Shown here in pieces: positions 6,252 through 12,414 of a stretch of 23,329 nucleotides of DNA. The notes below the pieces were generated by a model that was given only the letters and a program-made list of their open reading frames with translations, did no database searches and had not been told where the DNA came from. Position 1 is the stretch's first letter. Every line of letters begins with the position of its first letter. Source of the stretch: a virus; IMG/VR virus record IMGVR_UViG_3300032782_000029, positions 1 to 23,329 of that record; one strand, given 5' to 3'. Both the position numbers and the translations under genes were made by a program.

Positions 6252-6400
6252 ATGATTCCATCCGATATCGGATCGACCACTATCCTGCACTCGCACGGCG
6301 GATATGAATTCGTCCGAAACAACAACATATCTGCTAATGAATCAACCTTAACCCATCCTATCTCTTTGTCAAGGCAGTAGTAACCCGGATCAGTCGGCAT
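6248..6400 (-). CDS. 50-residue phage protein, function unknown
   Basis: The frame runs from an ATG at 6400, preceded by GGAAACG, to a TGA that overlaps the next ATG. The 50 residues start MPTDPGYYCLDKEIGWVKV and contain a C-E-C pair near residue 37. There is no membrane span or recognised motif. The gene exactly fills the interval between its neighbours, overlapping the upstream gene by 11 nt and the downstream one by 4 nt, which is the main support for it. Confidence 0.6.
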   Translation of the reverse strand: MPTDPGYYCLDKEIGWVKVDSLADMLLFRTNSYPPCECRIVVDPISDGII

Positions 6401-6596
6401 CGTTTCCGTCATGGTGGTTAACCCATTCGCGCAAAGAAATTCCTAGACATTTGCCAGCAAAAAACGACGCGGCACACAACGCGATGAGAGGTACGTTACC
6501 AAAGTCGCCGCTTTCGGTAATCCCATAAACTACGATTCCGCCTACGGCGAGAACCGAGAACATCAGCCGCACCACAATCCATTCATATTCAGTCAT
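6390..6596 (-). CDS. Two-span small membrane protein
   Basis: The 68 residues hold two hydrophobic segments, VVRLMFSVLAVGGIVVYGI (about 8-26) and VPLIALCAASFFAGKCLGI (about 35-53), joined by a short acidic loop and followed by an acidic, His-containing tail (NHHDGNDAD). Its ATG overlaps the stop of the nuclease-like gene. An inner-membrane location is likely. Its role is unknown; in an early operon, exclusion or host-envelope modification is one possibility. Confidence 0.65.
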   Translation of the reverse strand: MTEYEWIVVRLMFSVLAVGGIVVYGITESGDFGNVPLIALCAASFFAGKCLGISLREWVNHHDGNDAD

Positions 6597-6898
6597 GATA
6601 GGTCCGTTTCCTTTAGATTGCCTTTGGCATCCCAGCCATGGACCACGATCCGGATTCCCGCTTTTCTGACAAAAGCGACTGTTTCGGAGTCCGTAATCTT
6701 TTTAATTCTGGCGCTCATGTTCGACCGGCTCGTCGTCTGCACTACCAGTATCTCGCCATTCCCCAGACACAAAATGTCGGCGAATCCGAATAGGTCTTTC
6801 CGGAACCCTACCTTCCCCAGCTTCATGTAATGTTCCGTGATTTCGCAGTAGTAACCCCTCGCTCTCATCTCCTTCAGACTCAGTTCCATTGGACTCAT
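6593..6898 (-). CDS. PD-(D/E)XK-like nuclease fold protein with Q-x-T in place of E-x-K
   Basis: The 101-residue product (start MSPMELSL, with GGAAG just upstream) contains DLFGFADILCLGNGEILVVQTTSRSN at about residues 34-59. This places an Asp before a beta hairpin and a second strand ending in Q-T-T, the layout of PD-(D/E)XK nucleases but with Gln-x-Thr where the catalytic Glu-x-Lys is expected. From memory, the motif DLFGxxDxLxxxxxxxLxVQTT(S) is a recurrent small phage family. It may cleave or bind branched or damaged DNA; activity is unproven. Its 5' 197 nt overlap the AP2 protein's tail in another frame. Confidence 0.7.
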   Translation of the reverse strand: MSPMELSLKEMRARGYYCEITEHYMKLGKVGFRKDLFGFADILCLGNGEILVVQTTSRSNMSARIKKITDSETVAFVRKAGIRIVVHGWDAKGNLKETDLS

Positions 6899-7274
6899 AT
6901 GCTTCCACCGCCGCAGCGGCCTCCTCTTTAGTGGCAAAGCTACCTAGCCAGATAGTCTGGCCATTATGCCATTTAGAGGCGCACCAGCGGTTTGAGTGGG
7001 GCTTGTAGTAAACGCCCTTTACGCCCGACTTGCTGACGTTCGGATACCGGGTGATCGCCTTCTCGTCGGGCTTGAAATCAGGATTCGTGCAGCGCCCCTC
7101 ATGGCGCATCCGGTCCTGATATTTCACCGTGCAATCAGCGCAGAAACTCACCACACGCCGCGCGCTACGTCGGTTGTATCCGACGCTACGTGTAACGGTT
7201 TCCATCTCCTGCCATGCTTCCCATTGCTCCTGACTGTCGAAACAAGGGGGCATCTCATCCTTGTGGTCCATCAT
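6702..7274 (-). CDS. AP2-domain protein with zinc-like Cys motif and out-of-frame tail
   Basis: Residues 45-62 (CADC ... GRC) resemble a small Cys cluster, and residues 80-126 form an AP2 DNA-binding domain: SGVKGVYY, RWCASKWHNGQTIWLGSF, ATKEEAAAAVEAY. Phage AP2 domains usually sit in HNH homing endonucleases or stand-alone DNA-binding proteins; no HNH catalytic motif is visible here. The AP2 domain ends exactly where the nuclease-like gene begins (6898), yet the frame stays open for 64 more low-complexity residues inside that gene. This suggests a lost stop or a frameshift, or a true overlap. The start overlaps the zinc-ribbon gene by 20 nt. Confidence 0.65.
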   Translation of the reverse strand: MMDHKDEMPPCFDSQEQWEAWQEMETVTRSVGYNRRSARRVVSFCADCTVKYQDRMRHEGRCTNPDFKPDEKAITRYPNVSKSGVKGVYYKPHSNRWCASKWHNGQTIWLGSFATKEEAAAAVEAYESNGTESEGDESEGLLLRNHGTLHEAGEGRVPERPIRIRRHFVSGEWRDTGSADDEPVEHERQN

Positions 7275-7461
7275 AGTTAGCCATCCATTGCTCTAGGGAC
7301 TTTCTGCAATTCGGGCAAAGCATCATCTCGATTTCCCTGTAAGCCATCCTCATCCTGCAAAAAATGTATTGTTCCTTCCCGAATACCAAATACTCCCATG
7401 TCACAGTTTTAGGGATTTCGTTTTTGCAGCGGTCGCAGAAATACGTTGTCTTGGAACTCAT
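7255..7461 (-). CDS. Zinc-ribbon protein
   Basis: The 68-residue protein has two Cys pairs, CDRC near residues 9-12 and CPNC near 49-52, spaced as in a zinc ribbon, with a third Cys between them. The start has GGAG six bases upstream. Such small zinc ribbons bind nucleic acid or act as protein adaptors; nothing more specific can be said. It lies three bases after the gene at 7465 and overlaps the AP2 gene by 20 nt. Confidence 0.7.
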   Translation of the reverse strand: MSSKTTYFCDRCKNEIPKTVTWEYLVFGKEQYIFCRMRMAYREIEMMLCPNCRKSLEQWMANYDGPQG

Positions 7462-7464
7462 CCC

Positions 7465-7659
7465 CTACTCCAAATGATCGAGAAGCAATAGTTCTTGCTT
7501 ATCCGTTTCCTTTCCCCATCCGTCCAGAAACACGACCTTGATGAAGATTTGTCGGCGACCGTGGACGGTCGCGAGTGCCTTTACGAGCCGCCCACGGTAG
7601 GTTCCGGTTTTGACGCGCCGCACCGAACCCGGCGGCGCGGTCTTCGTCTTCTCGGTCAT
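7465..7659 (-). CDS. Small basic beta-rich phage protein
   Basis: Start taken at MTEKTKTAPPG (64 residues), one base after the TGA of the preceding gene; a longer frame would run backwards through that gene. The sequence has a GTYRGRLVKAL strand, a basic loop (VHGRRQIFIKVVFL) and an acidic-hydrophobic tail. An SH3-like small barrel is plausible by eye, but no family is recognised. Confidence 0.6.
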   Translation of the reverse strand: MTEKTKTAPPGSVRRVKTGTYRGRLVKALATVHGRRQIFIKVVFLDGWGKETDKQELLLLDHLE

Positions 7660-7660
7660 G

Positions 7661-7909
7661 TCAGTGCTGCATGCCGAACCGGCCGGTTTCTTCTTCGCCA
7701 TCGATGCCGAAATGCAGCTTGGCAATCTGGTGGCTCAGAAGGAGAGCGAGCCCGTAATAGCGCTCGTCCGTCGTCGGGATGTTGGGGCCGCCGATGAAGC
7801 ATCGATAATGGCCCCCATCGTCTTCCATCCCGAACATACAGATCGCGCCTTCCGGGCAGTTGTCTTTGATGTAGGCGCATACACCATCATGGAATTCGTC
7901 GGGTGTCAT
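7661..7909 (-). CDS. Tandem paralogue B, unknown function
   Basis: The 82-residue protein starts at MTPDEFHDG, with its ATG overlapping the stop of the gene before it. Its core reads IKDNCPEG, then GG, FIGG, a Tyr-Tyr, and a leucine-rich helix ending in HFG. The same order of landmarks, KD-x-PEG, GG, IGG, Tyr, Leu-rich helix, Phe, appears in the immediately upstream gene, so the two probably arose by tandem duplication and diverged. The family is unknown. It looks like a compact alpha/beta domain without a signal peptide. Confidence 0.65.
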   Translation of the reverse strand: MTPDEFHDGVCAYIKDNCPEGAICMFGMEDDGGHYRCFIGGPNIPTTDERYYGLALLLSHQIAKLHFGIDGEEETGRFGMQH

Positions 7910-8175
7910 TGCTTCATCTCCGGTGGTTCTTCGCGGTGAAACCGCGTGGTGTTGTGAGTGCGGAACCGCGCTTCGTACAGCTTCCCGGCGAGACAGAGAA
8001 GCATGTCGTCGTAAGACCGAAGATCGGTATCCGATCCGCCGATGCTTGCCGCGACGGGACCACCGTTCGAAATTGCGATCATCACGCCATATCCTTCTGG
8101 GAGTGCGTCCTTGAGGAACTCCGTGATTGAGCAAATCAATTGAAATGCTTCATCACGATCTTCAGTATTGCTCAT
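7906..8175 (-). CDS. Tandem paralogue A, unknown function
   Basis: The 89-residue protein has a helical, acidic N-terminus (MSNTEDRDEAFQLICSITEF), then LKDALPEGYGVMIAIS, GGPVAASIGG, an acidic turn, and a leucine-rich helix LLCLAGKLYEARF. These landmarks align with the next gene in order and spacing. It has an extra basic and His-containing tail (RTHNTTRFHREEPPEMKQ). The gene overlaps its paralogue by ATGA and the Ref-like gene by 14 nt. Confidence 0.65.
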   Translation of the reverse strand: MSNTEDRDEAFQLICSITEFLKDALPEGYGVMIAISNGGPVAASIGGSDTDLRSYDDMLLCLAGKLYEARFRTHNTTRFHREEPPEMKQ

Positions 8176-8458
8176 GGTATATCCTGATTGTGTGTGCTAG
8201 TAACTCTAATTCGTCCATCTTTATCGCAGGTATCCGATTTCCATTGGAATGCACTCCATCCTTGCCGGTGTGGTGCATCACGCACAATGGGATAGCCAGC
8301 CAATTGGACGCCCTTTGCGCCTTTCCTTGCCCGGTGCGTGGATGGTGAATAACGGTCATTTGCAGAGACGGATCAGGCGGCTCATAGTCGTCGTAAAGCA
8401 ACCTGCACGCGATGCATCCAAGGGATGCCAGCCGACCTAGATACTCGCCTTCCGTCAT
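8162..8458 (-). CDS. Ref-like HNH-type nuclease
   Basis: This 98-residue protein contains GCIAC near residues 14-18, then HHPRTGQGKAQRASNWLAIP and LCVMHHTGKDGVHSNG. The HH-x-R-x-GQGxxQRASxxxxIPLCxxHHxGxxGxH pattern is that of the phage Ref family, HNH-related nucleases; P1 Ref cuts single strands at RecA-bound D-loops. The key histidines and cysteines are present. It fits the recombination theme of the operon. Its start overlaps the preceding stop as TAATG. Confidence 0.8.
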   Translation of the reverse strand: MTEGEYLGRLASLGCIACRLLYDDYEPPDPSLQMTVIHHPRTGQGKAQRASNWLAIPLCVMHHTGKDGVHSNGNRIPAIKMDELELLAHTIRIYHEQY

Positions 8459-8652
8459 TACAATGCGCGCCAGAGCAACACGGCAAGCAGCACGAAACAG
8501 AGTGCCGCGCCGACTTCCTTCACGACCGACGCATGCGCGCGCACATAGTGCAGCGCACTCAGCCAGCCGTAGAAGGCTTCCTTGATCGCCGAGCCCACTT
8601 TACCGTGGATTGCCGTCGCGTCTTGTTCCAGTTCTTTCAGTGGTTCGCTCAT
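8458..8652 (-). CDS. Small protein with C-terminal membrane helix
   Basis: The 64 residues begin with a charged helix (MSEPLKELEQDATAIHGKVG) and end in a hydrophobic segment, VVKEVGAALCFVLLAVLLWRAL, that would anchor it in the inner membrane. GGAG is eight bases upstream of the ATG. No family is recognised. It follows the AAA+ ATPase gene after a 99-nt gap and overlaps the Ref-like gene by one base. Confidence 0.6.
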   Translation of the reverse strand: MSEPLKELEQDATAIHGKVGSAIKEAFYGWLSALHYVRAHASVVKEVGAALCFVLLAVLLWRAL

Positions 8653-8751
8653 CTCTTATCTCCGTAGGGTGAGCCCGTTTCGTGGGCTAACCGGTCATAC
8701 GCCGAGACTAGGGCGGGAACGTATGACACCTTGCCCGCCGTGCCATGCAAC
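8653..8751. repeat. Inverted repeats in the gap after the AAA+ ATPase gene
   Basis: This short gap holds AGCCC/GGGCT arms, a perfect 8-bp inverted repeat GTCATACG (8694-8701) with CGTATGAC (8720-8727), and overlapping GGCGGG/CCCGCC arms. None is followed by a T run on the minus strand, so it does not look like a standard terminator. It could be an attenuator, a processing site or a protein-binding site. Confidence 0.4.
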
Positions 8752-10503
8752 TTAGTCGGAGACGTATTCCTTCACGTCGACCAGTTGGTCTTTCAGTTCA
8801 GCCAGTTCGGGTTCGATTGCTGCCCGAACGGCTTGTTGCAGCGCGACCGTGAGCGCCGGTGCTTCCGGCTTGCCAAGCTGGTTCATCGCCAGCAATTCCA
8901 GTTGCGCCGTCATGGTCTGCGCCGCGTCTTCAAGAGCGTCCGCCGTCAGGCGCGTGACTGCCACGCCGGGCGGGTTCAGCCGCAGTTGCGACAACTTCGC
9001 ACGCTGTACGACTTCCGCGACGACTGCCGGGATTTCCCCGTCCAGAATCGCGGCGACGCCGCTCAGGTCTTCGTCTGCGCCGATGGCCGAACCGCCGTAG
9101 TAGCGCAGCAGCTTTTCCACCGCTTCTGCGTCAGGTGCCTTGACTTCGATCACGGAATCCAGACGACCGGGGCGCAGCATGGCCGGATGGATGCCGTCCA
9201 GATTGTTCGTTGTCAGGACAACGATCAGGTTGCTTGCCTTGCTGTCGATGCCGTCGATGATGTTCAGGATGTCGTCCATTGCCACGGAACGTTCTCCGTC
9301 CATCACGCGGTCGATGTCTTCGCAGAAGATCACGCAGGCCGGGTCTTGATACTGCCGGGCGAACGCGATGGCATGCGACAACTCGTCGGCGCGGGTGACG
9401 TACAGGAACGTAACGCCATTGTCCACCGCATACTTGCTCGCCGCACGGGCCGCAAGCGTCTTGCCGCAACCGTATGCACCGCCCAGCAACACGCCGCGCT
9501 TGACCGGGATACCGTTTGCTTTCAGTTCGCGCACGCGCTGGATCGGCGTGAACAGGTTCGTGTCGATGGATGCCTGCACGGTACGCGAGTACACCAGTTG
9601 CGACGGATCGATATCGTCGGTAACCATGAACTTCGGTTCGGGCATTTGCAGCACGTCGCCATCGTCATCGAGGAAACGCATCCGGATTGCCTTGCCACGG
9701 TAAATGCTGCCCGTCTTGAGATATTCGCGGACCTGAGCGAACAACTTTTCGACCACATGCTGCGAAACGCGCTTCACTTCCGCCGAAAGCTGGAAGGCGA
9801 GCCGCCCTTCTTTCCGGGCCACGCCCGTATGCAGGATGCCTTCCACGTTCGGCAACGAGAAGTTGCCCCACGGGACCATTGCCTTGGTGTGCGGGCCGGT
9901 GTCGATTGCGATCATCTTTGGCGGAATATCGCCCCAGAATGATTTCTGCGCTTCTGCTGGCGTCCAGCCGTAGACCGCCGTCAGTACCTTGTCGAAGGCG
10001 TGCGCGCCGTCCCACGGAAACACATCAAACGATTCGGAAAGACTGACCACTTCCTCTTCGTAGGACATGCGCCGTTCGATCAGGTCTTTTGCTTGCCGCA
10101 ACGATACGCCTTCCGGGACGATCAGCTTGTCGCCGGTCTTCACGATTTCCGCGTTGATGATCGGCTCTGCCGCTTCATTCAGCGTCTTTCCCTTTTCCAT
10201 AGCCATTTCGTCTATTTCCCTTTGCACTTGTTTCGCCGCCTCCAGCAATTCGCCGGTGGCATGGTCCAGCAGGTTTTTCATTGACTCCGGATTCTTGTCA
10301 TACCCGAGCCGCCGAATGCTGGCTTTGAATTGCTCTACATGCTTATCGTTCACATAGATTTCCTTTTGCAGTTTTCGCGCGGCTTTCCGAAATTCGAGAG
10401 TCGCGCCATTCTTAGCAAGATACATGAGATATTCGGGATTTTTGTCGTATCCCATATCCAGCATGTATTTCTTGTAGAACTCAATAAGTTCTTGATTGGT
10501 CAC
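8752..10503 (-). CDS. AAA+ ATPase with duplicated N-terminal domain
   Basis: This 583-residue protein starts at GTG overlapping the NinB-like stop, with GAGGA upstream. The AAA+ core has Walker A GGAYGCGKT (341-349), Walker B VIFCEDID (391-398), sensor-1 TTNN (431-434) and the LRPGRLD arginine-finger region (443-449), as in FtsH/Cdc48-type classical AAA proteins. No protease or HD domain follows; the C-terminus ends in a helical, acidic region. Residues 7-49 and 56-97 are repeats sharing GYDKNPE and a C-terminal AA(R/K)-x-(L/V)-Q-(K/R)-E-I. It may remodel a protein complex in replication, assembly or host takeover; the partner is unknown. Confidence 0.85.
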   Translation of the reverse strand: MTNQELIEFYKKYMLDMGYDKNPEYLMYLAKNGATLEFRKAARKLQKEIYVNDKHVEQFKASIRRLGYDKNPESMKNLLDHATGELLEAAKQVQREIDEMAMEKGKTLNEAAEPIINAEIVKTGDKLIVPEGVSLRQAKDLIERRMSYEEEVVSLSESFDVFPWDGAHAFDKVLTAVYGWTPAEAQKSFWGDIPPKMIAIDTGPHTKAMVPWGNFSLPNVEGILHTGVARKEGRLAFQLSAEVKRVSQHVVEKLFAQVREYLKTGSIYRGKAIRMRFLDDDGDVLQMPEPKFMVTDDIDPSQLVYSRTVQASIDTNLFTPIQRVRELKANGIPVKRGVLLGGAYGCGKTLAARAASKYAVDNGVTFLYVTRADELSHAIAFARQYQDPACVIFCEDIDRVMDGERSVAMDDILNIIDGIDSKASNLIVVLTTNNLDGIHPAMLRPGRLDSVIEVKAPDAEAVEKLLRYYGGSAIGADEDLSGVAAILDGEIPAVVAEVVQRAKLSQLRLNPPGVAVTRLTADALEDAAQTMTAQLELLAMNQLGKPEAPALTVALQQAVRAAIEPELAELKDQLVDVKEYVSD

Positions 10504-10871
10504 ATAGCTTCTTCCTCAAAATTCACGCCTCTTTCAGCGCCCCATGAATAGATGTACTCCAACAGATTCCATTTCTGCGCGCCGCTCATCGTTGACGTGC
10601 GTTTGTCTAGGACAACGAAGCCTTTACCATCCGGAGATGGGAGTACCCGTTGGCCGTAGAGCGCAGCAGTGAGAAGCCGTTTCCAGTCGTCTTCCCCTAA
10701 ATGCTGGCCTGCCCATACAACCTGTTTAGAGACGCAGCGAATCGCACAATGTAGCCGTGCCGTCAGTTCGTCAGAAGCGCGTGGGCCAGTAATGGTGACT
10801 ATAGACCCTTCACAAATTGAGTCAATGATTTCGCAAAGTTTTTTTCTTGTTACATCAGAACGGATCACCAT
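10500..10871 (-). CDS. ninB: NinB-like recombination protein
   Basis: Landmarks match lambda NinB (Orf): IRSDVTR near the start, AIRCVSKQVVWAGQHL, DDWKRLLTAAL, GQRVLPSPDGKGFVVLDKRTSTM and a C-terminal YIYSWGAERGVNFEEE. In lambda this protein binds SSB and single-stranded DNA and stands in for RecFOR functions in phage recombination. The start is uncertain: ATG 10871 gives 123 residues and a 17-nt overlap with the helicase; ATG 10919 gives 139 residues. Neither has a strong ribosome binding site. The SSB-like protein encoded in the same operon is a plausible partner. Confidence 0.82.
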   Translation of the reverse strand: MVIRSDVTRKKLCEIIDSICEGSIVTITGPRASDELTARLHCAIRCVSKQVVWAGQHLGEDDWKRLLTAALYGQRVLPSPDGKGFVVLDKRTSTMSGAQKWNLLEYIYSWGAERGVNFEEEAM

Positions 10872-11751
10872 CTTGATCGCTTCGTCTGTAACGTTGTTCT
10901 CGGTCAATGTTGTCTTCATAGGTGCCAGTACCGAAATTGAAATGTAAGAATGTATTCCCTTTCTTACCCAAGTGTTTGAATCTACACTTCTCCACGTCAA
11001 TCTCAGTCACATTGTCCTCTCTGCGTCGCACAATGATGCCGTGGTCGCACTTGTTGAAGTACGCTGCCGATCCGTTGATATCGTAGAGTCCGACCGGGCG
11101 CAGGTCGCCATCTCTGCCCCGCTGGGGCTTCTGCGGGTGCGCGACGACGAAGCCGTGGACGTTGTGACGACGAATCCAATGGCGAAAGTGCATCAGTTCG
11201 TAGTTCGTCATTTGGGTTTCATTCATCCCCGCAATGGGGGAATGATCCAATTCATTCCATGGATCAATCAATAGTCCTACTTTATTGGTCGGCCATATCT
11301 CATTGATAATTTCATGGGCCACGTCCATGATATCGCCCAGCGCAGGGAAGACATGGGAATCGGCATCCAGCGCAAGGATTCGTATGGAATTTTCGAGATG
11401 GGAGAGAACGCGGGCCAGATCAGGCGGTGTCAAGCGGTTGTTGTAGCCGTCGCGGAAGGGACGCCGTAGCGCCTTTTCTACAAGCTGGGCCATATGGAGA
11501 GCCGGGGGCTGGTTCTCAGGGCTGTAGACGACGAATTTCCAGCCTTGCCGGATCAAATTCAGCATCAGGTTATCCATCCATGTGGATTTCCCGTGAGATG
11601 GGATGCCGGTGATGATGGTCCAGTAGTGGATGGCCACGGAATATAGCTCGTCTACGCTCGCCCATCCCGTTCTGTCCCCGCTTGGTAGCCCCTCGTTGTA
11701 TAGCCTGCCTATTTCCTCTGCATATTGCGTAGGCGTAGTGATTTCGATCAT
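10855..11751 (-). CDS. DnaB/Twinkle-like replicative helicase (RecA-fold ATPase, no primase domain)
   Basis: The protein has 298 residues. Motifs: Walker A GIPSHGKST (49-57), a catalytic-type Glu in YSPEN (about 79), Walker B GLLIDPWNEL (159-168), the VVAHPQKP sensor strand (202-209) and a C-terminal DHGIIVRRRED strand pair with HLGKKG. This order is typical of the helicase half of DnaB, T7 gp4 and Twinkle; the primase half is absent. AAAGGGGAAAAACG precedes the ATG, an excellent ribosome binding site. It is the first gene of the long leftward operon and carries a near-palindromic 15-bp motif 37 nt upstream. Confidence 0.85.
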   Translation of the reverse strand: MIEITTPTQYAEEIGRLYNEGLPSGDRTGWASVDELYSVAIHYWTIITGIPSHGKSTWMDNLMLNLIRQGWKFVVYSPENQPPALHMAQLVEKALRRPFRDGYNNRLTPPDLARVLSHLENSIRILALDADSHVFPALGDIMDVAHEIINEIWPTNKVGLLIDPWNELDHSPIAGMNETQMTNYELMHFRHWIRRHNVHGFVVAHPQKPQRGRDGDLRPVGLYDINGSAAYFNKCDHGIIVRRREDNVTEIDVEKCRFKHLGKKGNTFLHFNFGTGTYEDNIDREQRYRRSDQDGDPF

Positions 11752-11788
11752 CGTTTTTCCCCTTTGTAACGAGCAACCAAGTGTACAC

Positions 11789-11803
11789 CTGCAAAATCTA
11801 CAT
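11789..11803 (-). promoter_or_regulatory. Candidate operator A (15-bp near-palindrome) upstream of the helicase
   Basis: On the minus strand the sequence reads ATGTAGATTTTGCAG, a degraded copy of the perfect palindrome found before the holin gene. It lies 37 nt upstream of the helicase start, in the only promoter-bearing gap for the leftward early operon. No clear sigma70 boxes were identified beside it. Confidence 0.4.
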
Positions 11804-11844
11804 GTGCTAAGATTGAGTCATCGGCGCTTCGCTCCATCAGTAGC

Positions 11845-11990
11845 GGTATCCGATACCCCTCACGGTCCCTCGCTCGGTTCCCGTGAGGGGTGCTAAGAGG
11901 GGATGCTCTACCTTCCCCAAGGTGTCCACGCAGACGCCCTGAGTGTCCCCCCTTAGCACTCTCAGTCGCCCCTACCCTTTGCGACTATTC
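11845..11990 (+). ncRNA. Candidate structured phage RNA ahead of an intrinsic terminator
   Basis: The plus strand holds a series of stable hairpins: palindrome GGTATC-C-GATACC (11845-11857); a perfect 10-bp stem CCCCTCACGG/CCGTGAGGGG (11856-11865 and 11881-11890); a long stem of 14 positions with one mismatch pairing 11890-11903 with 11946-11959 and enclosing ACCTT-CCCC-AAGGT; and AGTCGC/GCGACT (11964-11986). A strong terminator follows at once. No ORF of note lies here and the preceding gene points the other way, so the terminator needs a rightward transcript starting in this gap. No convincing promoter was seen. Confidence 0.4.
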
Positions 11991-12018
11991 CGGCCCTCTT
12001 TGCTGAGGGCCGTTTTTT
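11991..12018 (+). terminator. Strong intrinsic terminator, rightward
   Basis: A perfect 8-bp stem CGGCCCTC/GAGGGCCG with a six-base loop is followed directly by six T residues. It lies between a leftward and a rightward gene, so it must end a short non-coding rightward transcript or act as an attenuator of the downstream gene. Confidence 0.85.
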
Positions 12019-12048
12019 GTCTAAGTCTGTGTTACAGTCCGGATCAGG

Positions 12049-12143
12049 CTCTCCCGGAAGGTAGCCAAGCCCTTTTAGGGCTGCATCTCTCCCGCGCCGT
12101 AAGGCGCACTTCCGGGGGAGGGGTGTAGCGCCTAAAGGGGCTT
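12049..12143 (+). promoter_or_regulatory. Riboswitch-like three-way-junction leader with possible ribosome-site sequestration
   Basis: P1 pairs 12049-12060 (CTCTCCCGGAAG) with 12109-12120 over 12 bp with one G-U. Inside are P2, AGCCC-TTTTA-GGGCT (12068-12082), and P3, GCGCC-GTAA-GGCGC (12094-12107) with a GNRA tetraloop. Downstream a weak stem AGCgCC-TAAA-GGgGCT is followed by a T tract that runs up to the ATG at 12148. Bases 12067-12079 can instead pair with 12131-12143 for 13 contiguous bp (one G-U), hiding AAAGGGG, the likely ribosome binding site. This is an aptamer-plus-switch layout; no known riboswitch class was recognised. Confidence 0.5.
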
Positions 12144-12147
12144 TTTT

Positions 12148-12393
12148 ATGTCTGATAATTTTGAGGCTTACTTGTCAGCTTTTGCAGAAACCGGATTAAA
12201 GTGCGAATGGAAGCCGTCAGGTGACGGTATGCCTACATTGACGATATCGCATCCCGAATCACGCTATGTTGCTAGATTCGCAACGCGTAATCAGAAATGG
12301 CGCATTAAACGCAATAATGTTGGTAATCCGACAAAGTACAGCGGGCAGGGACTTTCAAAATTAATTGATTGGTTCCAGTCTCAGACTGCGTGA
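12148..12393 (+). CDS. 81-residue basic protein controlled by the structured leader
   Basis: The protein starts six bases after the AAAGGGG site that can be sequestered by the leader. Residues 19-57 look beta-rich with many basic residues (CEWKPSGDG, LTISHPESRYVARFATRNQKWRIKRNN), followed by a helix LSKLIDWFQSQTA. No family is recognised. Its basic character would suit nucleic-acid binding. It stands alone between the divergent early operon and the lysis cassette, and its stop codon lies in the stem of a perfect 10-bp hairpin. Confidence 0.6.
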   Translation: MSDNFEAYLSAFAETGLKCEWKPSGDGMPTLTISHPESRYVARFATRNQKWRIKRNNVGNPTKYSGQGLSKLIDWFQSQTA

Positions 12394-12414
12394 CGTTTTA
12401 ACGGCACGCAGTCT
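12376..12414. repeat. Nested inverted repeats across the stop codon
   Basis: CAGTCT-C-AGACTG (12376-12388) is a perfect palindrome, and AGACTGCGTG (12383-12392) also pairs perfectly with CACGCAGTCT (12405-12414) over 10 bp. The second stem overlaps the TGA of the 81-residue gene. There is no T run after it, so it may stabilise the 3' end or alternate with the upstream palindrome instead of terminating. Confidence 0.5.

Noticed and set aside
8731-9942. Long plus-strand frame of 403 codons
   Set aside because: It lies opposite the AAA+ ATPase gene, whose motifs are unambiguous; the plus-strand product is Arg/Cys/His-rich in the manner of an antisense shadow.
11890-11959. tRNA-like fold with GTGCTAAG/CTTAGCAC ends
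   Set aside because: The outer stem fits, but there is no T-arm GTTCGA motif, no proper D-arm or anticodon arm, and no CCA.
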